Program-made: the position numbers and the translations under genes | From: Chlorella sorokiniana | Taxonomy: Eukaryota; Chlorophyta; Trebouxiophyceae; Chlorellales; Chlorellaceae | Assembly (NCBI GenBank): GCA_025917655.1 | Contig: CP084611.1 | Location: forward strand, 558,001-622,000 | Direction of reading: 5' to 3' | Length of the DNA: 64,000 nucleotides | Shown here: positions 11,018-22,312 of the stretch, one piece after another | Layout of the letters: every line of letters starts with the position of its first letter | Position numbering within the stretch: the first letter of the stretch is position 1 | Notes under the pieces: model-generated | What the model was told of the DNA's origin: nothing | The model's database searches: none | Seen by the model: the letters and a program-made list of their open reading frames with translations, nothing else

Positions 11018-13312
11018 TCAGTCATCGGGCAGCGACAGCTGCACACCCACTACAGCGGCGCCGCTGTGCATAAAGCAAGAGCCCTCGTCCCAGAAGTCCG
11101 CCCAGGTAATGCTGTGGCCGTCCCTATCTGACACGCATGTATATCCCATCCCAACGGCACATGTCGGGCAAAAGTTATGCACCAAGGGCGATTTGACGAG
11201 GTGGGGAGCAGTATTTGGAGTTGCTAATTGAAGATGGTAGCGAACCTGCACAATCTAGGAAGCAACACAGTCAACAGGATCTGCCTGCCAATGGTTGTGG
11301 CGATCAGAGGTGAAAACCTACCTTGACGGTAAACAGTTCAGCAGGAGGAGGGGGTGGATACGGATTAGGGTAGGTGCAGTCCAGGGATGAGGCAGGACAA
11401 AGGTACATGGCCAACAAGCCTTCAATGTTCTTCAAATTTACATACCAGAAGTAGCCGCCCCAATACCGCGGAGCAGTGCGTACAGTTGCAGCGCCTTCGG
11501 GATTTTGAAAAGGCTGCAACCTTAGGGACAGAACTTGCAGTGAAATCAAAACAAAGAACACAGGATGGGCATGCTAAGGAAACTCGAGCTCGAGCTCGAG
11601 CTGTGCAGTGTTTCTACAACTCACAGGAAACCAGACTTCGGCAGGCTCGTATTGAGTAGCCAGTGGGTGGGGCCGTTGCTTCCACCACAGTGCGCAATTC
11701 TTTTCAGGCTCCCTTCGTCTGTCATGGCTTTGGAATGCCAATGGCTGGCCAGATTCGTGTCCAATGCAGATGCAAACTGCACGTGCTGGAAGGCGTCGTT
11801 ATAACAAGCCTCCAACAATGATGCAGGGTACTTTTGCACCTACCGCCCGCAACAGAAGCTCCTTGTGTGGATCATACACCCTCAGAAAAGTAAACACCTC
11901 GTAGTAGTTGTAGAGAGCGTGCGCGGGAATGGCAGGGAAGCGGATGCAGCTGCATATGGCCGCGATCTTAACACGCGCATCTGCATTGTCCTCCTTGATA
12001 TTTTTGCTTGCCCACCGAGCAAAAGCCGCCAGTACTGCGAGAGGTTGTGGCGCAATCTGATTCCTCAGCAGGATGCAACGTCAACCAATGATGAGACAGT
12101 TCCATGCACGCCAAACCTGTAGTTTCGGTGTCAGCACACACATTGCCATCGTCAAATATGCAATCCTGCGCCGATGAACAACATTCAAAAACTGGTCAAG
12201 ACGGTGGCCTTCCTAATAATTCAAGAAACAAGACCATGCAAAGCGCACCCTCAGCAGCTCAAACTGAATGCCCTCGAACACTGTCCGCCGCAGCTCGTCA
12301 TTCAGCATGTGCTGCAGTGGTGAAACATACGCCACCAGCAGCTGCTGCGACTCAGCATCAAGGCTGGAGGCGCTAGCTGACAGCAGCTTACAGAGCCGCT
12401 TGCAAGCTGAGCTGGCCAGGTCATCGGCTGCCTTTTGAAGCGCGGCATGTCCTGAGCAGCCTGAAGCCAGCGCCACCAGCAGGTGCAAGCACAATCGCGA
12501 TGGCATGCTGGCAACCTGCTGGGCAAAACACATTGCAGCGGTTGACCGCAGATCAACCAGGTGTACTTGCCTTCCATTGAGCTGCCCTTGTGGCCGTCCC
12601 ACCTGTTGCTGTAAATGCTTCAAGCATGCCAGCAGCGCTGGGTCAACAGCGTGCTCCCGTGCCAGTAGCAGCAGTTGCATGGTCTCATTGACGTCTGCAA
12701 CAAGTTAGAGACAGCCTGGTGACCACTGTCACAGCAATAGATAAGTAAGATAACTCACCTTCTGGCAGCTCCTTGGCCAGGCTGTGGATGAAAGCCAGCA
12801 TGTGGCGATAACTGGCTATCTCGGCCTCATCCAAGCAATCAATCACTAGCTCCCTGTCAGCAGGGGCCCAACGAGCAATCCAGCTCCTGCACTTTCAAAG
12901 ACAGCATTTGTCACGCCTGCGCCTTTCATATCTATGTTTCGCAAACACAAGGACAAGTGCTTCCTCACTTGAACTTCTCGGAAAATGCAGCCAGGAGCAA
13001 GGAGTTGGCAGGCAGCCGCACCGTGCGTCCAGGGGATGCTGTAGCCTCCGTCTCCCCTTCTGTCGCAGGTTCTTCTGCATCTTGGAGCTCAAGATGCGTA
13101 CTGCATTGTGTGACAGCATTGCCGCTGCCTGCCTCCTGCTGGACAGGCTGCGCCCTGTGCCGTTTGGATGGAAGCGGGCCTTCATCGCCGCCGCTGCATA
13201 CACTGGCTGCCGGCAACCGTAGAACTATGCAGCAGTCGAGTTGCTGCTGCTCAATGGGTGTCAGATAGTCTAGAGGATGCGACATGGTCTTCAAAACCCA
13301 CAACACACACAT
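11018..13312 (-). CDS. BTB-BACK protein with MATH-like C-terminus
   Basis: Likely substrate adaptor of a cullin-3 ubiquitin ligase (family knowledge; not shown here). From ATG 13312 (or in-frame ATG 13285) come an acidic leader, then a BTB fold: RTVRLPANSLLLAAFSEKFK (to about 12965), ELVIDCLDEAEIASYRHMLA and DVNETMQLLLLAREHAVDPA. A BACK-type helical region follows near 11860-12075 (QIAPQPLAVLAAFARWASKN, then a helix ending FTFLRVYDPHKELLLRAV). The last exons (about 11018-11560) look like a MATH/TRAF-type sandwich: YWGGYFWYVNLKNIEGLLAM, HSITWADFWDEGSCF and VVGVQLSLPDD before the stop. The order resembles plant LRB/POB1 proteins. Introns separate all these blocks, and one contains a short CTCGAG repeat (11582-11603). 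It is followed 289 bases on by the TERT start, same strand. Confidence 0.75.
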
Positions 13313-13574
13313 TAAGAAGGGGACGACAGGCGGAGGATGGCCTCAATAGAGGCCTCAATTGAGCGAGGAGCCCCCTGGAATGCACCGTTCGAATGTAGCA
13401 TCCCTGGGCAAAAGAATACAAACGCTGCACCATCGTGTTGTACTGTCGTTACCAAGCACTACGGCTTTGGCTTCAGTGAGCTCTTAGCCCGCTATCATGC
13501 TGGGAAGCAACACCCATCGCGCCGGAGCATGCAGCTTCACCAGCGTCGCCGGCGCTGTTCGTTGACGTATTCAC
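13313..13574. promoter_or_regulatory. Divergent promoter region, BTB gene / CCDC25
   Basis: The 262 bases between two divergent start codons must carry both promoters. No TATA box or known operator could be assigned. Confidence 0.4.
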
Positions 13575-15017
13575 ATGGTCTACTTCTTCACGCCCCGTGA
13601 GCATGGGCCTGGCAAGGAGGATTGGTTGCTATACATGGTAAGAAGGCGCAGCCGCAGCAAAGCTCGACACACTCTGGGGTCTCTCCTGCTTAGTTTGCGG
13701 CTTTCGTTACACAGAGGGATTATTGTCTCGTGTAGTATGGCAATAGGCACAAAAAACCGTCGCACTCCTCCTCCATACTTGTACTTGCTGCTGCTACCTA
13801 GTGCCGCCGCCAAATCATCGTTCTTGCTGCAGGGCCTGGACAAGTATGAGAACGAGGATTTAATAAAATACTCGCTCCCCCACGATGTCTGGTTTCACGT
13901 AGATGCCCTCTCCTCTGCGCATGTCTACTTGCGGCTGCCCCAGGGTGCGCGATCTGCCGCGGGCCATGCATTGCAATGCATTGCAGCGCACGGCCCTGTT
14001 ACGTTTGCCGTTGATCACTGCAGGCAAGACCATGGCAGACATCCCCAAAGATACCCTGGAGGATGCATGCCAGCTGGTCAAAGCCAACAGCATCCAGGTG
14101 CGCAGGCTGGGGTTGCGCTGCAGTGCTTGCATGTGCTGGTGAGCAGTGGATCGCTGTGCCTCACCTGCCATGCCTTTCCTGCCTGCAGGGCAACAAGATG
14201 AACAACATCTCCATTGTTTATACCCCTGCCGGCAACCTGCGCAAGAGCGCGGACATGGCGGTGGGGCAGGTGCGTCTTGAGCGCACGCTGATCCCGCCTC
14301 CGTCCAGAGCCTCTTGATTTTATGCTTCTGTCACTGGCAGCAGCCGACAAAGCTTGCTGCTCTGCTGCTGCAGGTGGGCTTCCACAGCGACAAGCTGGTG
14401 AAGAAGACGCAGGTGGCACGGCGGCTGAATGAAATTGTCAACCGCTTGAACAAGACGCAGGTGTGTTGGGGTGGATGCAGCGGCAAGGGGATAGGCAGTT
14501 TGCCCTGGGCACTGCTGCAGAAAAGTAGCTGCTGTGTAGATTTCAGTTTATAACGTAACTGCTCTGCTGCGCAGGTGGAGCGTTTCCCAGACTTGGCGGC
14601 GGAGAAGGCGGCGTTTGAGAAGGAGCAAGCGGGAAAACGCAAGGCGGAGGCAGCGGTGAGTTGGTCGTGAGCATGCTGCACATATTTCGTTATGTTAATG
14701 TTGGACTGCTACAAGTGTCTGCTTACTGGCTCGCGCCCTTGGTTGCTGGCGTGCAGGTGGTGCGGAGGACGGAGAAGGAGGAGAAGGAGGAGCAGCGGCG
14801 GCAGCAGGACATGCTAGGTGAGCGGGTTACGTGCTGGTGCGCCTCCACGTACAACTGTGTTGCTGTGCACGCACCAGTTCAACCTGGCTCTCCCAACTTT
14901 CCCGCCTGTTGTTGCGCCAGATTATAAGCACATCATGCGGGAGGAGGCAATGGTGACAGCAGGGGAGATGCGGCAAAAGTACCAGGATGCGGAGAGCTAT
15001 GAAGATGACTTTATGTG
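13575..15017 (+). CDS. CCDC25: CCDC25 (NFACT-R domain protein)
   Basis: Conserved eukaryotic protein of the NFACT-R (DUF814) family, related to the RNA-binding part of NEMF/Rqc2. Eight exons join cleanly: 13575-13637, 13833-13944, 14024-14097, 14189-14269, 14374-14460, 14574-14655, 14756-14817 and 14921-15017. The protein begins [20 protein letters not shown] and carries family blocks [94 protein letters not shown] and [21 protein letters not shown] charged coiled-coil tail ([17 protein letters not shown]) ends in an acidic DDFM, like animal CCDC25. Length (about 200 residues) matches the family. In animals it is reported to bind DNA at the cell surface; in algae its role is unknown, and a ribosome or RNA-related function is inferred from NFACT-R. 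No frame slip was seen in this gene. Confidence 0.95.
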
Positions 15018-15318
15018 ACATACGCTGGTTTTCCTTCTGGCCAGCCGGCACTGCTGCATGCTCACAATTGTAGCATGATCATACTTTGTTCTGGATGTCA
15101 TTTTGCTTTGGCAGACGCCCTACTCTTTGCCTCCTTTCCATCATGTTGCAATCACTTTTTTCTGCACGCTTCTATACAATGTCAACACTTCATGGCAAGA
15201 TCACAATGGGTGCAAGCCTGGTCGAAGTCGCGGTGTAGCGTACAGGTTAAGCGGTTGGAGTATGCTGGCACATTGCTCAGCAGCATTCCCTCTGCTGCAG
15301 GAGCGCCGCACGGTAGAC
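15018..15318. other. Convergent 3' region, CCDC25 / KGG gene
   Basis: Both flanking genes end here. It is comparatively AT-rich. No coding frame was seen. The first TGTAA on the plus strand after CCDC25 is at about 15420, inside the opposite gene, so the two transcripts may overlap at their 3' ends. Confidence 0.4.
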
Positions 15319-16124
15319 TCACTCATCTGAGCTGCCGCCACGCGCCTGACCGCCCTTCTTGCCATAGCCTACACAGAAGGGGAACAATTGATGCGATCAG
15401 CCGTGCTCAACACACCAACTGTAATAGAAGATGGCTTCTCAGCCACTATATGCTGCGCTCCAGCATAAACGACGTTTCTCACCGGAGGGGTCCTTCATCT
15501 GTCGCACGAGGGAGTGCCCAACAGCGCAGGGGTGGGCAGGAGACAGCAGGTGAGCATATCAGGTAGCCAGATGCAGCCCTGCCCACAGCCACAAGACAAT
15601 TAGACACCCCAAGTGCACGGTCCCTCGACACCCACTCACGATGCCAGCGCCCAGCTCCTTCGCACGCTCGCCGCCCTTCTTGCCAGCCTCGGACTGTGCG
15701 GCGGTGCCAGTGCCAAACTGCGGGGTAGGAAGAGCAGGCAGCAATTTCTATCCAGAAGGAGCACTAGTCAGGCCAGCTTCTTCGCACATGCCCCCGCCTC
15801 AACCTGCAGCTTTGCGGCGGCACCCCCACAGATTCCTCCGCAGAGCCAGCCAGCAAACAGCATCCCAGCCCCTGCCCACCGTCTCCTTCTGCATGCCGGT
15901 GGCGGTCTGCTCGCCCTCCACGGCCTGGCGCTGGATGTCGCCCTCCTTGCTGCAGCAGGGAGGGAGCGGCAGCCAGCCAGGAGCTGTGAGTATGGCGGGA
16001 GATGCTCGTGTGCGGCGTGTTTGACTATTGTTGGAGCTTGAAAGCCCAACTTCAACAGAGGCCGTCCAAGACAGACCCAGCCGTCCAAGGCAGGAGGAAG
16101 GGTAGGCCCCACTGACCCGGACAT
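15319..16124 (-). CDS. Small KGG-motif stress protein (Con-10/YciG-like)
   Basis: Small hydrophilic protein with two KGG motifs of the kind found in bacterial YciG/GsiB and fungal Con-10 stress proteins; in those families it accumulates under stress and is thought to be largely disordered. Five exons can be joined without a break: 16117-16124 (8 nt: ATG TCC GG), 15880-15949, 15640-15717, 15483-15498 (16 nt: MKDPS plus one base) and 15319-15368. Predicted product is 73 residues: MSGKEGDIQRQAVEGEQTAT..., SEAGKKGGERAKELGAGI, then MKDPSGYGKKGGQARGGSSD ending in E. All introns are GT-AG and phases match across every junction. The start is set by the 8-nt exon followed by donor GTCAGT. Regulation is unknown; stress induction is family inference. 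Confidence 0.8.
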
Positions 16125-16865
16125 GTTTACTGGTTGGTGGGTGGTGGTGAGTTAGTGTATTGGAGCTTGGAGTCAAAGAGCAGGCGGAGCACAATGTGGA
16201 GAGCAGTGGGAAGTCTGATTTACAAGGGCCGGCAGCCGACGCTTTCCACCTGCGTTGTGGGTCGGGAAGTTGACGGCCAGTTCATGTTATCGTGCCAGCC
16301 TCCAGACAGCTTGGCTGCTGCCCGATAGGAATTGTTCCGCACCAGCCACATTCCTTGGGCAAGTCTCCATATGATACTTGGATTTGGTGAGGAACGTAAA
16401 CAAATAGTGTGCTGTGCCGGCGCCAGGCTGCGCCGCCTGCTAATAGGCACAGCAGTATAGAGGATGCGCTTATTATGGTTGTCCATGCATCCATGTAGGA
16501 TCGTTTTTATGGCATTAACTAGACATCACGGGAGGCCTCAAGCGCACAAAAGCGGGTTTCTTGAGTTGGTTCTGATGCGGGAAAGGGCAGGCGCACCGCA
16601 CGGCGCAGCAATATGCCCATCGTGAGGTTTACAATTTATAGCAGGAATTAATCAAAGCACCTGTACTTCGGTATGGGCTCACGCACCAAGGTCTCCCAAA
16701 GCGCGATTCTTCTGCGTACACAAGTCAAGGAAAATCGCTAGAGTCATCTCTGCGGTGTTTGTTGTGAAAGGTTTTCGGTTGGCGGCCATCCATTCATCCT
16801 TTCTCTCCAAACCTCATCCTATCGCCCATGGAATTTCGAAATCTGACTGTCAACCGTAATTCGTC
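16125..16865. promoter_or_regulatory. Divergent promoter region, KGG gene / small His-Pro protein
   Basis: A 741-base gap between two divergent genes, less GC-rich than the coding parts, especially 16480-16860. It should hold both promoters. No conserved frame or RNA was found; no specific element is claimed. Confidence 0.45.
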
Positions 16866-17357
16866 ATGAATCCCACAGCGACAAGTACGCCAGGCGCCGC
16901 TACAACTCACGAGTTTGTGCCGCTCCCCCGCCCCCACCCCCACCCACCCACCCACCCCGCCCCTTGATCCCCCTACTGTTTCCGTCCGCAGCTCACCCCA
17001 TCAGCAACTTCATGGGTCACACACAGATGGACGATGCTTCTGGATCCTATGGCCAGCCTCCAGTCGCATATGGGTTTTCTGACCACCACAAGCCTCACAG
17101 CCCCAGTGCCGATTACGCTTCGCCTCGTCAGCCACCTCATCTGCCGCCAGGCCCTGCTATGCCTGCTGCAGCACGTCCGATAGGCCCAGTGGATGATGAG
17201 ACAGGTGAGCCGATGGTCGTATGCAGGCTGTATTATGGTGAGATGATGTGTCGCCTCTTGGCCACACCTTGTACCGCCTGCCCTTGTAGGGAGTTACGGC
17301 CACCCGCCACCTGTGTATGTGGGCGCAGATGACACCCACAAGGCCCATGAACCATGA
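16866..17357 (+). CDS. Small His/Pro/Tyr-rich hypothetical protein
   Basis: Not recognised. Three exons fit splice rules: a short first exon from ATG 16866 (MNPTAT, donor A|GTACGC at 16884/16885), a main exon after the tccgcag acceptor near 16991 (HPISNFMGHTQMDDASGSYG, ASPRQPPHLPPGPAMPAAAR, PIGPVDDET) to a donor at about 17202, and a last exon from about 17290 (GSYGHPPPVYVGADDTHKAH) ending at TGA 17355-17357. The product is about 110 residues, low in hydrophobics and repetitive in Gly-Ser-Tyr-Gly and Pro-Pro, so probably disordered. No signal peptide or membrane segment. The first exon is the least certain part. Confidence 0.45.
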
Positions 17358-17674
17358 TGCAGCTGCACAGCAATGACATCATGTGCCGTTGCGCTGGTCT
17401 GCATTGCTGCCTGTTCCAGCACGCTTCATTTGCTGCTGCAACACCAAAATGTGCCCACACGGCATGCAAGCTGTGGCATCCTTTGCAGGTCAACATAACA
17501 TGTCCAAAATAAAAACACGGTCACAACAAAGTCACAGATCGGGAGCAGGGGTCACGAAGCACGGCTCTCAGCCGACTAAAGATGCTCAGTGCTTTAACAG
17601 TCGCATTGCTGCAGCATCAACGTTGTGGGTGCATCCAGGAGGCGTCACATACCCCGGGCGGGCGAGCACCACCC
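17358..17674. other. Convergent 3' region
   Basis: Lies between the stop codons of the small His/Pro protein and the MscS-like gene. Nothing coding or repetitive was recognised; presumably both 3' untranslated regions. Confidence 0.4.
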
Positions 17675-20054
17675 TCATGCTGCTTTCTTGGCATAGCCCT
17701 GCAGGCATGAGCACGCCTTTCTGCCTCAGACCTGCTGCCTGTCGCTGATCAGCTTGCGCGGTCAAGATGCTCAGCAAGCAGCAAAGGTTTCCCGTGCCAC
17801 CAAGCTGGGTGCACCGTGCCGGGCTGTTCAGGCACACGGCCCACCGCCGCTGGACAGCAGCCCACCTGCGTCAGGTTCCTCACGCCGTAGCTGGCCACCT
17901 CGCTGTTGGAAAGGTACACGGGGTTGCCGCTGTCATCGCGGATCACGGTGCGCAGCGGCTCAATCTCAGCCACCACGCCCTGCGCAGCGGACATGCACAA
18001 CACAGAAGGATGGGTTCCTCACAGCAGGGCTGTGCTGTCAAATGACAGCTTCCGCCGGTCATATGTGCGCAAGAAGTCAGCGCAAGGCAGGAAGCGCAAA
18101 TGCTTGCCTCCAACACGGGCGACCCCGGGCCAGCAGCTGTACGCGGTCCCCCACCACAAACGAGCGGCCGGTGTACTGCGAGAGACGGGTGGGAGCGGCA
18201 GGGTAGGGTAAGCGACGTCAGAGTGAGCTCCCCGAGGGAGGTGGGATGCATAGAAGCGTTGCCGTTGCCGACAGCTGCATGTGGCGACCATGCTCCCCAC
18301 GGCCGGAGCAGCGCGGCACAGGGCATGCCCCTCTGCTCTCACCAGGGCCAGGGCAGCTACAAAGTTGGACGCGAGGGTCTGGGTGGCAAGGCCGACCGCC
18401 ACACCGATGCCGCCCACTGACGCCATCAGTGGTCCGATGTTCACTCCTGCGGCGCAGCAGCGGCAGCAAGCCGGCCAGCGCTCTAATGAGACAACAGTCC
18501 ACAGGAGTGGGCAGCAGCAGCCTTACTGGCTCGAAAGAGCCAAAGCGGGGCGCAGGCGCCAGAGGGCAGCTGTGCAGGCGCTGGGACGGCAGGACTGCCG
18601 CCACGCCAGGCTGGGGCGCACCATAGGCACTCAGCGCGGTGGTAAACGCCGCCAGCAGAACGAAGAAGGAGCAGATGGCGGACAGCGGGCTCAGCAGCTG
18701 CACGATGCCCCCTCGTTCTGCCTGCACGCAGCCAACCGACAAGCAATTCAGGAGTGTCTGCTGAGCAAACCGAGGCTTTAACTGGGATGCCTTATGACAC
18801 CGGAAGCGGCAGCAACAGCGCCTCCGCGCTGAATCTCCCATCCGGCCCTGCAGCCTTGATCAGTCCGCATCTCACACCAGCTCCTGGCACCTAGGTTGCG
18901 ACCCCGCCGCGCCTCACCCCTTGCTCAGCATGCCGGTGATCCAGCGGAAGACGCGGTCTTTGAGGTCGATGGCGGCCCAGGCGGCAAACACAATCACCAC
19001 CAGCTCGCTCGTGTCCTGCATGAACTGCGCCAGCCAGCCCAGCGCGCTCAACACCACGTCGCCACGCCCGTCTGCGCGCCAAGGAAAGAGAGGAGTGTCA
19101 TTGGGGGAAGCCAAGGTTGCGTGGAGAGGGTGGGAAGGGGTGCTTGATAACAAGACTGCTCCGGGCGGCGGCGCAGCCATTCAGCCAGCCCATGTAGACA
19201 CTTGTTGCTACCCACGTTCTACAAGTAGTGTTATGATACCAGCCGGAGTTTAGGAGCTGCCCCTCCCGCCCCCTCCCCCAAGCTCACAACAGAATGCGTC
19301 AAACTCAGGGCGCAGCTTGGTGGTAGCCACTTGTGCCAGTGCGGACACGATGGTGGCGCCGTAGGCCACACCGTAATAAGGCAGTAGCACCTGCAGTAAA
19401 GGGTTTGCAAGAGGCGGCAGACTGGATGGGAAAAAAGGAGAAGCGGCTGTAGCTTCACAGCGCTGCCGCTGTACGCAAGGGAAGGATTCCCTGCAGCCAG
19501 CTGCGAGGAGGATTCCCTGCAGCACAGCGAACCTGGGCGGGCCGCAGGCAGGCGCCCAGCACCGCTGCCGCCGGGTTGAAACGCGCCCGCTCCTTGCTCA
19601 GGCGCTGGCCTAGCACCGCTTCTACCCCGCGCAGCACCACCGAGCCCACCAGCACGCCCACCGCCGCCGCCACCAGCAGCGTCACGCTGTGGTGCACCGC
19701 CGCCTCCACGCTTCCCATCGCCATCATGGAGTCAACCAGGGGCACCCCAGTGGCCTACGCGGGGTTCCGTGTGCGTGTCAGACAGCAGGCGGCCAGTTGG
19801 CGGCGGCTCCGCGGCAGCGACACCAACAGCCCAAGCATTCCGACATGACCCGTTACCTGGAATACCGCCGACCCTGTTTGTGCAGCAGCAGCCTGGGCCT
19901 TGAGCGCCCCTGGTCGTCCAGTCTGTGCGATGCGCGCCATCTGTTGCTGCTTTTTCCGCGCCACAAACGCCGCTATGCTACTCCGTTCACCTTTCAGAGG
20001 CGATCTGGCGACAACGATGCTCGACATCGCACAAGGAAGCAGCGCTGCAGCCAT
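17675..20054 (-). CDS. Plastid MscS-like mechanosensitive channel
   Basis: Mechanosensitive ion channel of the MscS family, probably in the plastid envelope, where plant MSL2/3 release osmotic stress. ATG 20054 opens a basic, Ala/Ser-rich transit-like peptide (MAAALLPCAMSSIVVARSPL). Membrane segments follow: SVTLLVAAAVGVLVGSVVL (about 19680), LLPYYGVAYGATIVSALAQV (about 19360), FMQDTSELVVIVFAAWAAID (about 18990), LLSPLSAICSFFVLLAAFTT (about 18680) and the pore helix SVGGIGVAVGLATQTLASNF (about 18400). The cytosolic-type beta domain is seen as YTGRSFVVGDRVQLL (about 18150) and VVAEIEPLRTVIRDDSGNPV, YLSNSEVASYGVRNLTQ (about 17870-17970). Five segments plus a transit peptide match MSL1-3. The C-terminus is short: after LTQ a final exon GYAKKAA ends at 17675. 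Exact exon ends were not fixed for all introns. Confidence 0.85.
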
Positions 20055-20323
20055 GTTGACGAACCCTTCGTGCAGCTTTTCAATGAAAACAGTGCTTTAA
20101 CGAGAGTGTGGGGTGTCGGATTAGATGCAAGTATACCTACGCCCGCCCTGTGTCCGCAAGAATGAGACTGGATGGCCAGCGCGACGGGCCGTGCTGCAGA
20201 AAGGCATGAACAACACATCGAGAAATGCATCTGGCTTAAAGCCCGGCTGAACACCACCAGACCTACAGGAAATGCCTCAAGATACAGTCACAGGGTCACT
20301 GCGTGCACATGCAAGCCAACAGA

Positions 20324-21928
20324 TCAGTTGCCGCCCTGCTTGGCCTTCTTCGCCGACTTGTCTTTCTTTTTCTCCTTCTTTTCTTTCTTCTCCTTCTTGG
20401 AAGATGTTCCCTCCGCTGCTGCTGCTGCAGGCAGCAGCACGGCTGGTGTGGCCCCTTCCGCCGATGCTGCGCCGTCGGCCTGCTTCTCCGTCTTTTCCTT
20501 CTTCGACAACTTCTTGCCGCTCTTGTCAGCAGCGTCTGCTTCCGCCGCCGCCGCTGCGGGAGTCGATGCATCTCCCTGCTTCTTCTTCTGCAGCAGCATA
20601 TACGAAGCTCTCACTTTACCCATAAAGATGCAGTACCCGCTGCAGCATCAAGCAACTGTAGGGATTCAGGAGTTTGTTCCCACCTTTTTGTCCTTCTCCT
20701 TCTTCAAAGGCTTGCTCTCCGCCCCCGCTGCAAGTGCTGGTGCCACTGCCACTGCTGCTTCTGCATCAATAACGCCGACCTCATCTTCTGCCTTACGCTT
20801 CTTAGACTTCTTGCTGCTGTCCCGGGCCTCTTCGCCTGCCGCTGCTGCTGCTGCTGCTGCTGCTGCTGCCGCCGCCGCTGCTGCTGGTCCAAGGGCTGCT
20901 GCCTCATCATGCTTCTTCTTCTGCAGCAGCGGAGCACAAACAGCCACTTCAGTGATACCTCACGCAGGACGTGCAGGCAATATCCATCAAACCGGTGCCC
21001 ACCTTCTTGTCCTTCTTGTCCCTCGACTTTGTATCCTTGCTGCCTGTCAGCTGCTGCTCCGCCGGCTGCTGCCGCTGCACGTCAGCTGGGGAGGCCGCTG
21101 CCACAGCCGGCACATCTGCCTCTCCAGACCCCGGGGTGGCAACCCCGCCACGCGGCTCGGGCAGTGTTGGCGCCACCTGCGCGGGCGCCTTCTTCTGCAG
21201 CTCCTGCCGCTTCTTCTTTGGCGCCTTCTTATCGGGAGAGGCGAGGCTGCTGAACTTGGGCGTCCCATCCATGCTCTCCTGCCCGAAGCACAGCATGGGG
21301 CGGGCGTGGTGCGCGCCACAGTCATGCGCCGCGTAACGGGCACCAAGCTGCCGGTGGGGCTGGCGGGGTGGCAAACAGCTCCGCTGAGAGCGCCTCCGCC
21401 TCTGGAACCAGCACATACTCAGCCCCTGCAGCAACAAACGCCAAGCGACAACTGAGGTGTGAGTGGCCAAGGGGGCGAAATGCCGAGCGCATGGCATGCG
21501 GCACCAGAGCGGCCGCCAGGGAGCAGCGCCTCACCCTGGATGCTGCAGTGGCCGCGGAAGCCGTCCGCCGCATCCTCCTTGATCGTCCAGCTCACTTTGG
21601 CGCCCGTGGGGAACTGCGGGGAGCAGGCCTGGGTGGTGAGCCCTGCTGCTGCAACACCCCTGCATGCACACGGCATGCCGCATCAAGCAGGCACAAAGCC
21701 TCACATCGTGCGGCAGCTGCAGCAGCCAGAGCTCCTGGTCGCCACCCACGCCCACTTCCGACAGGTCTAGCTTGGGCTGTGTGATTGAGATGCGCTTGAA
21801 GGCAGCGTCTGGCTCATACCTGCACAGGCAGCAGCACAGCCGGCGGCTCAGGGGACTCTGGCGGCGGCGGCGCTGACATACCCAGGCATGGCTGCTGGAC
21901 GCGTGGCATTGCCTTGAAGTTGCATCAT
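20324..21928 (-). CDS. Lys-rich nuclear protein, RNA polymerase I RPA34-like
   Basis: Best fit is the RPA34/CD3EAP (PAF49) subunit of RNA polymerase I, which with RPA49 aids rRNA transcription in the nucleolus; this is a pattern match, not proven. From ATG 21928 (MMQLQGNATRPAAMPG) the next exon reads YEPDAAFKRISITQPKLDLS and QELWLLQLPHDV, the 'elWlik-P' element of RPA34, then FPTGAKVSWTIKEDAADGFR and AEYVLVPEAEALSAELFATP, then VPVTRRMTVARTTPAP. The C-terminal half is low complexity with alternating Lys clusters and Ala runs (KKAPKKKRQELQKK; KKSKKRKAEDE; KKEKKEKKEKKKDKSAKKA), as in RPA34. The poly-Ala stretch near 20840-20890 is a GCT/GCC trinucleotide repeat. Length is about 360-380 residues. 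It could instead be another acidic/basic nucleolar protein. Confidence 0.5.
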
Positions 21929-22312
21929 GAGCATGGGCTCCTGACAATGACATGCTTTGGCTCCCTGCAAGTCACATGCGGCGCACCCTTCAGCGGGGGA
22001 GTGCCATCATCGCGGTGTTCTGTCTCGAATCGTACCGTCTTTGGCATTGTCGCTAAATTGTATGCGCAAGCAGGCTTCGAATGCAAAGTGCAACAAAGTG
22101 CAAGGCCTGTCGACGCTCAGCTGGCACCTTAGTTACAGATTAACAATTCAGATATGCGAGAAGATGCATGCATGCAGGCATAGCGCCCTAGAGTTGCTCC
22201 TAGGGAGACGAGTACGTGCTGGCGTACTGCCTGTGACTTACAGTTTTGGTGATCCCTTTCCGCGTTGACAACTATGTAAGGTTACATTGCCTGCTGTTCT
22301 TTCCCTGCTCGC
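21929..22312. promoter_or_regulatory. Divergent promoter region, RPA34-like / GGCT-like
   Basis: 384 bases between divergent starts, moderately AT-rich. No known element recognised, no coding frame. Confidence 0.4.

Noticed and set aside
15559-15744. A stand-alone 61-codon KGG gene
   Set aside because: It is the middle exon of the five-exon KGG gene read past its splice site.
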